Assembly: GCF_010994755.1 (NCBI RefSeq)
Contig: NZ_WHSB02000015.1
Coordinates: forward strand, 62,001 to 126,000
Origin: Shinella lacus
GTDB lineage: Bacteria > Pseudomonadota > Alphaproteobacteria > Rhizobiales > Rhizobiaceae
DNA: 64,000 bases
Direction of reading: 5' to 3'
The notes under the pieces are model-generated. The model saw nothing but the letters and a program-made list of their open reading frames with translations. It had not been told where the DNA came from and ran no database searches. This document shows positions 41,701 to 48,015 of this stretch, piece after piece (within the stretch, counting starts at the first letter, position 1; each line of letters begins with the position of its first letter). The position numbers and the translations under genes are program-made.

Positions 41701-43489
41701 CGTGCAGGATGACCCGGCGCTGTTCGCCGTCGAAACCGGCGACCGTGAGATCATGCGTCTGTTCGCTGACGACGTTGAAGCCGAGGTTTTCCAGCAACGG
41801 CACGCGGCGCGACAACGAAACGGGCTCGCCGGCATGGAAGATCTTCAGCTCGACCGTGCTCAGGTCGGTGTTCCAGGCCTTGCGGTAGAAGGAAATGCGG
41901 ATCGGGTTGTCCGGCGTCGCCGTCGAAATGAGGGCGAGGTCGGCATGGGCTTCGGCGGGCGTGAAGTCCTCCTGGTAGCCGCGATCGGTGACGAGGCGCA
42001 GGCCATCGCCGCCGGAGAGCGTTTCGAAGCGGTCGGTCCAGCGCGTGGCGATCTCGCGCACGGCCTGTTCCAGCTTTGGCTGCGGAATGCGTGGCGTCTT
42101 GCCGCCGGAGCGGCCGATGATGAAGTGCACGCGGGCAAGTCCGCCTTCCGGGAAAGCCGGGTAATAGGCGGAGACGCGGCCATCGTAAGCCGACTTCAGA
42201 TAGTTGCCGATCTTTTCACGCACGTCGGAATCATATTGTTCGCGCGGCACGTAGACGATGACGGAGACGAAGCGGTCGAAACGGTCGATGCGCGGCAGCA
42301 CGCGGATGCGCGGCCGGTCGGACAGTTCGTTGATCTGTTCGCAGAAGGTGGCGAGCAGGCCGGTGTCGATCTGGAAGAGATCGTCGCGCGGATAGGATTC
42401 CAGCGTGTTGATCAGCATCTTGCCGGAATGGCTCTTCGGGTCGTAGCCGAAATGCTCGACGACGTCAGCCACCTTGGAGCGCAGCAGCGGGATCTGGCCG
42501 GCAGCATGCGTATAGGCGGTGGAGGTGAAGAGGCCGACGATGCGCAGTTCGCCGATCACCTTGCCCTTCTCGTTGAACCGCTTCAGGCCGATATAGTCCA
42601 TATAGGCGCGGCGGTGCACGAGGGATTTCACATTGGCCTTGGTGACGATCAGGAAATCCGGGCCTTCGAGGAATTCGAGGATTTCCGGCGTCGTCGTCAC
42701 GGCGTCCTTGCCGAGCCGCAGCACGCGCACGTCGGGGTCGGACAGGATGCCGAGCCCTTCGCCGCCGCGCTCCACGGTCGCCTGCTCGCCCTTGCCGGAA
42801 TAGCTGTATTCGCGCATGCCGAGGAAGGTGAAGTTGTTGCTGCGCAGCCAGGTCATGAAGGCGAGCGCTTCATCCTTGTCGGCCTTGGCCTTGGCGTAAC
42901 GCTCCATGTCGGCCATGGCGCTGTCGAGCTTTTCCACCATGGCGGGCCAGTCGTCGACGGCCTGGTGAACCTGGTTCAAAACGGTGTTCACGCGCTCGAC
43001 GAGCGAGGCGGCTTCGCCCGGTGCGAGTTCCGACAGGTGGATCTCGATATGGCTGACCCGGTGCGCCGGATCGCTTTCCTCGTCCGGCGAGAAGAGTTTC
43101 GGCGTTTCGCCCGGGGTGACGACGAGGATCGGATGGACCGCGAGGTGTATGTCGCGGTGCGTGCTTGTCACTTCGCCCATCACCGAATCGTAGAGGAACG
43201 GCTGGTTGCGGTCGGTGACCGAGAGCACGGAGACGGGCTCGCCCTCCGGGCGAACCTCCGGCAGCGTGGTGACGGTGACGCGCGGCGTGGCACCGTCCCA
43301 GGCCTCGATTTCGGCCATGGCATGGGCGGCGGCAACCGCCAGCATCGGGCCGGTATAAAGCTCGATGTCGTCCTTGCTGGCACGCCCGAACAGGATGTCG
43401 GGGTTCAGTGTCTTTGCGCCGAGGGCGGCAGCTGCAGCCTTTGCGGCTTCGATGTGTTTTTCTCGTTTCACGTTGGTCCGGGCACCCAT
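38708..43489 (-). CDS. NAD-specific glutamate dehydrogenase, large (about 180 kDa) type
   Basis: 1593 residues. This GDH type (GdhZ in Caulobacter) deaminates glutamate to 2-oxoglutarate with NAD+. The long N-terminal region (about 1-700), with ACT-like segments such as VTVTTLPEVRPEGEPVSVL, is regulatory. The catalytic core holds RFGKVARGGLRWSDRAQDYR near residue 800, VPVGAKGGFYPKQLPAGGSR with the catalytic Lys, the nucleotide-binding AGVGDMSGDVFGNGM near 970, and GGRCNSDAIDNSAGVNSSD. The C-terminal helical domain ends in LAKVSVAAGILSDLAQARSK. It is monocistronic except for the MFS gene that follows. In Caulobacter the homologue links glutamate breakdown with FtsZ control; whether that holds here is unknown. 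Confidence 0.95.
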   Translation of the reverse strand: MGARTNVKREKHIEAAKAAAAALGAKTLNPDILFGRASKDDIELYTGPMLAVAAAHAMAEIEAWDGATPRVTVTTLPEVRPEGEPVSVLSVTDRNQPFLYDSVMGEVTSTHRDIHLAVHPILVVTPGETPKLFSPDEESDPAHRVSHIEIHLSELAPGEAASLVERVNTVLNQVHQAVDDWPAMVEKLDSAMADMERYAKAKADKDEALAFMTWLRSNNFTFLGMREYSYSGKGEQATVERGGEGLGILSDPDVRVLRLGKDAVTTTPEILEFLEGPDFLIVTKANVKSLVHRRAYMDYIGLKRFNEKGKVIGELRIVGLFTSTAYTHAAGQIPLLRSKVADVVEHFGYDPKSHSGKMLINTLESYPRDDLFQIDTGLLATFCEQINELSDRPRIRVLPRIDRFDRFVSVIVYVPREQYDSDVREKIGNYLKSAYDGRVSAYYPAFPEGGLARVHFIIGRSGGKTPRIPQPKLEQAVREIATRWTDRFETLSGGDGLRLVTDRGYQEDFTPAEAHADLALISTATPDNPIRISFYRKAWNTDLSTVELKIFHAGEPVSLSRRVPLLENLGFNVVSEQTHDLTVAGFDGEQRRVILHDMELKHRDGIEINLDKLSPMLEEAFLAAWHGEVDDDALNRLILTAGISAREIMALRTYSRYLRQTGIPYSQGYIADTLNKYPPIAANLFRLFKTRLDPKFSDRQREKKTGETATAIEEALANVPSLDEDRILRRYVNAIQATLRTNYFQRDADGKPRKTLAIKLDPKALDGLPEPRPFREMFVYGAEVEGVHLRFGKVARGGLRWSDRAQDYRTEVLGLVKAQQVKNSVIVPVGAKGGFYPKQLPAGGSRDAIFKAGTEAYKTYIRTLLSVTDNIVGQDVVPPADTVRLDGDDPYFVVAADKGTATFSDTANGLAQEAGFWLDDAFASGGSAGYDHKKMGITARGAWETVKRHFREMNIDIQKTPFTVAGVGDMSGDVFGNGMLLSRKIRLVAAFDHRDIFIDPNPDTDTSFAERRRMFALPRSSWQDYDRSVLSKGAMIIPRTEKSVTLTAEAMAVIGIDKAKATPFEIMTAILKAPVDLMWFGGIGTYIRGQNETDAEVGDRANDPIRIVADDLRAKVIGEGANLGVTQRGRIAFAMKGGRCNSDAIDNSAGVNSSDVEVNIKIALASAMRDERLTRAKRNVLLASMTDEVGHLVLRNNYLQSLAISLTEKQGAANRAPLTRLMDRFEAAGQLNRKVETLPDDRTVAERYQASKPLTRPEIGVLLSYAKLVLFDELVHTGLPDEPYFEPTLISYFPAKMQKTYGDDIRSHRLRREIIATILANEVINRGGPAFINSLTDGTGFGPADAVKAAVIARDGYGLAALYAGVDALDTLVAGAVQNELYEEIGRIYATVTSLLLTTSAVSGPLDQAVHKLKQALKQLRPQLSTLISEAAGDEARRKAHAYEDEGVPADLAEEIATLSMLTFVPEVMLIASATGDTLGKTAQTFAGISAALNIGRLLSAASRIPTGDLYESLALQRSLTDIANARRDLASVVLTGHKGDKAPLATWQQADKERLARVTANLSALTETGEATLAKVSVAAGILSDLAQARSK

Positions 43490-43766
43490 GGAATTCTCCC
43501 TCGAATCCGATGGCCGGACGTTAGCAGAAGAAAAAATACCTGCGACGAAATTTGTGGAATCGTCAGAAAATTCAATCGATTTTGTCCGGAATAGGTCAGT
43601 TACACTGTCGTTTCGCCCAGGAATTCCTGTTTTTTCGACGAAAAGACGTCACAAACCGGTCATGCGGAGCGATCGGCGGTGTCGCGCGAGAGGTGGATGG
43701 CAGGGCGGGCGTTGACAGGCTCGGACCCCCTTGTCATCACTCGACTGGACGAAAGGGAGCCGGCTT

Positions 43767-44642
43767 ATGAACGAGAGCGACAAGGGCACGGTCATCGTGA
43801 TTTCGAGCCATGTGGTGCGCGGCACGGTCGGCAACCGCGCCGCCGTCTTCGCGCTCGAGACGCTCGGGCACCCGGTCTGGGCGCTGCCGACGGTCATCCT
43901 GCCCTGGCATCCGGGACACGGAAAATCGACCCGCGTGGCGATCTCGGCGGAAGATTTCGACGCGATGATCTCCGACCTTTTGCGCGCGCCTTGGCGCGGC
44001 GAGGTGAAGGCGGTGTTGTCGGGCTATCTCGGCAGTGCTGCGCAGGTGGCTTCCGTGGCGCGCCTTGTGTCGGGGCTCAAGGCGGAAAATCCGGACCTTC
44101 TCTATATGTGCGATCCGGTCTGCGGCGACGAGAGCGGCCTTTATATTGCGGAAGAAACGGCGGTGGCGATCCGCGACCGGCTGATCCCGCTCGCCTCGAT
44201 CGCCACGCCCAACCGGTTCGAGCTGGCCTGGCTTTCCGGTGCGCCGCTGGAAACCAATGCGGCGGTCATGGAGGCGGCTTTGTCGCTCGGGCCGTCGCGC
44301 ATGCTCGTCACCTCTTCGCTGCCGCTGATGGCGGGCAGCACGGGCAATCTCTATCTCTCCGGGCGCAGTGCGCTTCTGGCGGAACACCGCCTCGTGCCCA
44401 ATCCGCCGAACGGCACCGGCGACCTGCTTTCGGCGATCTTCCTCTCCCGGCTGATGGAAGGCCTGGCGGAAGAACGGGCCTTGATGATGGCGACAGCCAG
44501 CGTCTTCGAGATCGTCGCGCGCACCGCCAAGCGCGGTGCCGACGAGTTGACGCTGGAACAGGATGCCGGGAGCATTTCCACGCCCATGGCCATGGTGCAC
44601 ATGCGCCGCCTCCTGCATCCGGCGCAGACCAAACGGCCCTGA
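43767..44642 (+). CDS. pdxY: Pyridoxal kinase (PdxY type)
   Basis: 291 residues. PdxY phosphorylates pyridoxal to PLP. VIVISSHVVRGTVGNRAAVF (about 10-29) is the substrate-site loop, GHPVWALPTVILPWHPGH follows, YMCDPVCGDESGLYIAEE is near 112, TPNRFELAWLSG near 150 and the ATP/Mg loop NGTGDLLSAIFLSRLM near 225. GAAAGGGAGC precedes the ATG at 43767. The ribokinase-like fold and the Asp of GTGD, the catalytic base, are intact. It is divergent from the NAD-GDH gene and 91 bp upstream of a carbonic anhydrase gene with the same direction. Confidence 0.9.
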   Translation: MNESDKGTVIVISSHVVRGTVGNRAAVFALETLGHPVWALPTVILPWHPGHGKSTRVAISAEDFDAMISDLLRAPWRGEVKAVLSGYLGSAAQVASVARLVSGLKAENPDLLYMCDPVCGDESGLYIAEETAVAIRDRLIPLASIATPNRFELAWLSGAPLETNAAVMEAALSLGPSRMLVTSSLPLMAGSTGNLYLSGRSALLAEHRLVPNPPNGTGDLLSAIFLSRLMEGLAEERALMMATASVFEIVARTAKRGADELTLEQDAGSISTPMAMVHMRRLLHPAQTKRP

Positions 44643-44733
44643 ATCGTCTTGCGCCATCCCGTGCGGAGTGGTTTATGCACATCCGGATGGGGCCTCATCC
44701 GGCAGATCGTTTGCACGGGGGTATTTTGACACC

Positions 44734-45375
44734 ATGAACAGCTTTCCCGACCGTCTTCTGAATGGCTACCGCAATTTCATGTCCGGCCGTTATGCCGAAC
44801 AGTCGGCGCGCTACCGGGCGCTGGCCGAGACCGGCCAGAAGCCGAAGACGCTGGTGATTGCCTGTTGTGACTCCCGGGCAGCACCCGAGACGATCTTCGA
44901 CAGCGGACCGGGCGAACTCTTCGTGATCCGCAACGTCGCCAACCTCGTGCCGCCCTATGAGCCGGACGGGCAGTACCACTCGACGTCGGCGGCGCTTGAA
45001 TTTGCGGTGCAGTCGCTGAAGGTCAGCGATATCGTGGTGATGGGCCATGGCCGCTGCGGCGGCATTTCGGCAGCGCTCGCGCTCGATGCCGAGCCGCTCT
45101 CGCCCGGCGACTTCATCGGCAAGTGGATGGGCATGCTGAGGCCCGTCGCCGAACAGATCCAGGGTGCCGAACTCCTGACGCAGGGGGAACGCCAGCGTGC
45201 GCTCGAGCGCGTCTCGATCCGCAACTCGCTCGCCAATCTCAGAACCTTCCCCTGCGTGCGCATCCTGGAAGAAAAGGGCCGCATCCAGCTGCACGGCTCA
45301 TGGTTCGACATTTCGACCGGCGAGCTCTGGATCATGGACGCCAAGACCGGCGATTTCGTGCGCCCTGGCACGTAA
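44734..45375 (+). CDS. Beta-class carbonic anhydrase
   Basis: 213 residues. It interconverts CO2 and bicarbonate, here likely for biosynthetic carboxylations. The zinc ligands are Cys and Asp in IACCDSRAAPETIFD (about 43-57), and His and Cys in VVMGHGRCGGISAAL (about 98-112). VIRNVANLVPPYEPDG and STSAALEFAVQSL are the usual active-site flanks. The ATG at 44734 gives the family start MNSFPDRLLNGYRNFMSGR; a frame opening inside pdxY is unlikely. A strong terminator follows. Confidence 0.94.
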   Translation: MNSFPDRLLNGYRNFMSGRYAEQSARYRALAETGQKPKTLVIACCDSRAAPETIFDSGPGELFVIRNVANLVPPYEPDGQYHSTSAALEFAVQSLKVSDIVVMGHGRCGGISAALALDAEPLSPGDFIGKWMGMLRPVAEQIQGAELLTQGERQRALERVSIRNSLANLRTFPCVRILEEKGRIQLHGSWFDISTGELWIMDAKTGDFVRPGT

Positions 45376-45379
45376 AGAA

Positions 45380-45408
45380 AAACCCGGCGCGAAGCTCGCA
45401 CCGGGTTT
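45380..45408. terminator. Bidirectional terminator after the carbonic anhydrase gene
   Basis: AAACCCGG and CCGGGTTT with a partly self-complementary 13-nt loop (CGCGAAGCTCGCA), between convergent stops at 45375 and 45432. Confidence 0.75.
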
Positions 45409-45431
45409 CCTGCATTCGATCTTGTCCCGAC

Positions 45432-46253
45432 TTATTCGCCGTCGATTTCCGCGCCGATGATGGCGATCGCGCGCTGGTAGACGCTGGCCGCGTTCCAGCC
45501 CTGCAGGGCGCCGAAATTGCCCTGGCCCGGCTGGTAGCCGCCGCCGGCGCTCCAGCCGTGGCCGCGCAGGAAGTTCGCGGTGGAGGCGAGTGCGTCGGCC
45601 TTCGAGCCGACAAGGTCGATGCGGCCGTTGCCGTCGCCGTCGACGGCGTATTTCAGCACGTTTGCCGGCAGGAACTGCGTCTGGCCGATTTCGCCATGCG
45701 CGGCACCCCGTGCGGACGTCGAGAGAATGCCCTTCTGGACAAGCTGCATCGTGGCGTTGAGCTGATTGGTGAAATATTCCGAACGGCGGCAATCATAGGC
45801 GAGTGTCGCCACGGCCGAGATCGTGTGTTCCTTGCCGAGGAAGCCGCCGAAGCCGGTTTCCATGCCCCAGATGGCCAAGAGCGGGCCGGCCGGGACGCCG
45901 TAGCGGCCCTCGATGCGCTCGAATAGCGCTGCGTTCTGCTTCTTCAGGCCCTTGCCGCGGCGGATGATCGCCTGGCCGCCACGCTTCTGCATGAACTGTT
46001 CGAGGGAGAGTTTGAAACTCTTCTGGCCGCGGTCGGCGCGGATCGTCGCGCGGGCATAGCTGACATTGGCGAATGCCTTGTCCAGCGTGGCGCGGTTGAT
46101 GCCGCGGCCGGCGGCCTCGTCCTTGTATGCCTCTACCCAGGCAGGAAAACCGCCTGCATCGTTGCCGCACTTGGCAGCTTCAGCCGCCGCCGGCACTGCT
46201 GCCGTGGCGATCATTGCGGCCAGTACCTTGGCCACGCTCCGTGTCATGCCCAT
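45432..46253 (-). CDS. MltB-family (SLT_2) lytic murein transglycosylase
   Basis: 273 residues. A signal peptide (MTRSVAKVLAAMIATAAV, cleavage near AEA-AKC at about 26-28) sends it to the periplasm. The lytic transglycosylase core has AIWGMETGFGGFLG (about 128-141), in which the Glu is the catalytic acid, and GEIGQTQFLPANVLKYAVDG near 188, followed by DIDL-like GNGRIDLVGSKADALAST. The family cleaves peptidoglycan to 1,6-anhydro products. It stands alone, downstream of asd and reading toward the carbonic anhydrase terminator. Confidence 0.9.
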   Translation of the reverse strand: MGMTRSVAKVLAAMIATAAVPAAAEAAKCGNDAGGFPAWVEAYKDEAAGRGINRATLDKAFANVSYARATIRADRGQKSFKLSLEQFMQKRGGQAIIRRGKGLKKQNAALFERIEGRYGVPAGPLLAIWGMETGFGGFLGKEHTISAVATLAYDCRRSEYFTNQLNATMQLVQKGILSTSARGAAHGEIGQTQFLPANVLKYAVDGDGNGRIDLVGSKADALASTANFLRGHGWSAGGGYQPGQGNFGALQGWNAASVYQRAIAIIGAEIDGE

Positions 46254-46370
46254 GAAAAACCCCGTGATCTAAATCAAATTCCGCTGCGGGAGCATGCCAT
46301 GCCCCGCCGTTCCTGTCATCGCACCTTGCCGTGAAGCCGTTCCGGCCTGTCCGCCGGCATGGTTCAAAGC

Positions 46371-46410
46371 AAAGTCCCGATCGTTCTCAGACGGAACAAT
46401 CGGGACTTTT
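46371..46410 (-). terminator. Intrinsic terminator of asd
   Basis: AAAGTCCCGATCGTTC and GAACAATCGGGACTTT form a 16-bp stem with one C-A mismatch, 80 bp past the asd stop; TTTGCTTTG follows on the minus strand. Confidence 0.75.
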
Positions 46411-46489
46411 ATTTAAAATTGGTTACCGGAACGTTGCCACATTTGCCAGAAACGCGGAAACACTCCAATTTTGCCGTCCGCTCCCGTGA

Positions 46490-47524
46490 TCAGGCAGCCT
46501 GCTTCTTCGCCTTGATCAGGCCGCGGGCGACGAGCAGTTCCGCGATCTGGATGGCGTTGAGCGCGGCACCCTTACGCAGGTTGTCGGAGACGACCCAGAT
46601 GTTGAGGCCGTTTTCGACGGTTGCGTCCTCGCGGATGCGCGAGATGTAGGTGGCGTCTTCACCGGCCGATTCGTACGGGGTGATGTAGCCGCCGTTCTCG
46701 TGCTTGTCGATGACTTGGCAACCCGGCGCCTCGCGCAGGATCTCGCGGGCCTCGTCCGCCGTGATCTCGTTTTCGAACTCGATGTTGACCGATTCGGAAT
46801 GACCGATGAAGACGGGGACGCGCACGGCCGTGCAGGTCACCTTGATCTTCGGATCGAGGATCTTCTTGGTCTCGGCCAGAACCTTCCACTCTTCCTTCGT
46901 GTAGCCGTCTTCCATGAACGAATCGATGTGCGGAATGACGTTGAAAGCGATGCGCTTGGTGAACTTCTTCGATTCGACCGGATCGGCGACGAAGACGGCG
47001 CGGGTCTGCTGGAAGAGCTCGTCCATGCCTTCCTTGCCGGCGCCGGAGACGGACTGGTAGGTCGAGACGACGACGCGCTTGATCGTGGCGCGGTCATGCA
47101 GCGGCTTCAGCGCGACGACGAGCTGGGCGGTCGAGCAATTGGGGTTGGCGATGATGTTCTTGCGGGTAAACATCGTGATCGCGTCAGGGTTCACTTCCGG
47201 AACGACAAGCGGAACGTCGGCGTCGTAGCGCCAGGCCGAGGAATTGTCGATGACGACGCAGCCCTTGGCGCCGATCTTCGGCGAATACTTCTGCGAAACC
47301 GTGCCGCCGGCCGACATCAGGCAAATATCCGTGTCGGAGAAGTCGTAGTTTTCCAGGTTCTGGACCTTCAGCGTCTTGTCGCCGAAGGAGACTTCGGTGC
47401 CGAACGAACGGCTGGACGCAAGGGCGACGACTTCGTCGGCCGGGAAGCCGCGCTCAGCCAGGATGTTCAGCATTTCACGGCCGACATTGCCGGTCGCGCC
47501 GGCGATTGCGATCTTGAAACCCAT
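46490..47524 (-). CDS. asd: Aspartate-semialdehyde dehydrogenase
   Basis: 344 residues. Asd reduces aspartyl phosphate to aspartate semialdehyde, the branch point to lysine/diaminopimelate, threonine and methionine. The N-terminal fold FKIAIAGATGNVGREMLNIL (about 2-21), CLMSAGGTVSQKYSPK, IDNSSAWRYDADVPLVVPEV, the catalytic Cys in IIANPNCSTAQLVVAL (near 129) and the His of PHIDSFMEDGY are typical. The ATG at 47524 is preferred: GAGAG is spaced 7 bases before it, while the ATG at 47530 is too close. A 39-codon leader ORF and hairpins lie upstream. A terminator follows. Confidence 0.95.
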   Translation of the reverse strand: MGFKIAIAGATGNVGREMLNILAERGFPADEVVALASSRSFGTEVSFGDKTLKVQNLENYDFSDTDICLMSAGGTVSQKYSPKIGAKGCVVIDNSSAWRYDADVPLVVPEVNPDAITMFTRKNIIANPNCSTAQLVVALKPLHDRATIKRVVVSTYQSVSGAGKEGMDELFQQTRAVFVADPVESKKFTKRIAFNVIPHIDSFMEDGYTKEEWKVLAETKKILDPKIKVTCTAVRVPVFIGHSESVNIEFENEITADEAREILREAPGCQVIDKHENGGYITPYESAGEDATYISRIREDATVENGLNIWVVSDNLRKGAALNAIQIAELLVARGLIKAKKQAA

Positions 47525-47551
47525 ACTCATGCTCTCTTTCTCTGTCTCTCC

Positions 47552-47613
47552 GCGGGTTCTGGAGGGAAACCCGCCGGCCTCGACGCGGGTTTCGGTCCCC
47601 GGCCATACCGGGG
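47552..47613 (-). promoter_or_regulatory. Candidate attenuator hairpins before asd
   Basis: On the minus strand, in order: hairpin A CCCCGG-TATGG-CCGGGG (47613-47597); hairpin B AAACCCGC/GCGGGTTT (47592-47567); hairpin C GCGGGTT/AACCCGC (47574-47552). B and C share the segment 47567-47574, so only one can form. No long T tract follows, so control could act on translation or via Rho. This is inferred from pairing by eye. Confidence 0.55.
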
Positions 47614-47635
47614 AGAGAGCGGTGGGCCAGAGACG

Positions 47636-47755
47636 TCAGACGGTTTTCGTCGTCGTTTTGGCCGTTGTTTTGGAAATGGATGCGCAATGGCGAACCCGTC
47701 CGGCGTTGAAGGCCGGATCGATCATGCTGGCGATGGTAAGACCAAGGCGGGACAT
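47636..47755 (-). CDS. Thr/Lys-codon-rich 39-residue leader peptide of asd
   Basis: ATG at 47755 follows AAGGAACCGCC, a good ribosome binding site. The ORF has 39 codons and ends TGA at 47636. Its last 11 codons read K-T-T-A-K-T-T-T-K-T-V: six Thr and three Lys, the products of the pathway that Asd feeds. A CTTGAC-N17-TATTCA promoter would start the RNA about 16 nt before the ATG, and asd begins 111 nt after the stop. The layout matches leader peptides of amino-acid attenuators such as thrL in E. coli, but I know of no description of this one. Translation is not shown by sequence. Confidence 0.6.
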   Translation of the reverse strand: MSRLGLTIASMIDPAFNAGRVRHCASISKTTAKTTTKTV

Positions 47756-47777
47756 GGCGGTTCCTTTGCGTGGGTGC

Positions 47778-47806
47778 TGAATACGCTCATCTCACGAAGA
47801 GTCAAG
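47778..47806 (-). promoter_or_regulatory. Candidate promoter of the asd leader transcript
   Basis: Minus strand CTTGAC (47806-47801), 17-bp spacer, TATTCA (47783-47778). CTTGAC-N17 is the rhizobial housekeeping pattern; the -10 matches TATAAT in 3 of 6. Confidence 0.5.
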
Positions 47807-48015
47807 CCTTGCGCGTGCGCAAAGCGGCGCTTCGTCGAAGACGTCCATCTTCGACCAAAGTCTTACACCCAAAGTCATAAGCCCAAAGCAGCGCTGCTGT
47901 CACAGTTCTTTTTCTGCCATCCTTCCAATCAGGCGCACCCTGTCCTGGGTTTTAAGGGAGAAACTCCGGACGATCATGGGCTGCCCGACACGCCGTTTTT
48001 GTGGAGGACAATGAA
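47807..48015. other. Intergenic region before the MHS-type MFS gene, with 14-bp phased direct repeats
   Basis: CCAAAGTC at 47855 and 47869 and CCAAAGC at 47883 start exactly 14 bp apart. The rest of the 209-bp stretch holds no gene I can support. GGAGG at 48003-48007 is the ribosome binding site of the next gene. Confidence 0.5.

Noticed and set aside
38705-43594. A 1629-codon open frame on the plus strand opposite the NAD-GDH gene
   Set aside because: It is the antisense shadow of a GC-rich gene: repetitive Arg/Ala/Gly/Asp/His composition, no domain and no ribosome binding site. The minus strand carries a full enzyme with all motifs.
44683-44702. A terminator between pdxY and the carbonic anhydrase gene (CCGGATG/CATCCGG)
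   Set aside because: Seven-base stem without a following T tract; cannot be separated from chance.
47531-47755. A metabolite-binding riboswitch (for example a lysine riboswitch) before asd
   Set aside because: No lysine-riboswitch core is recognisable; the leader ORF with Thr/Lys codons explains the region better.
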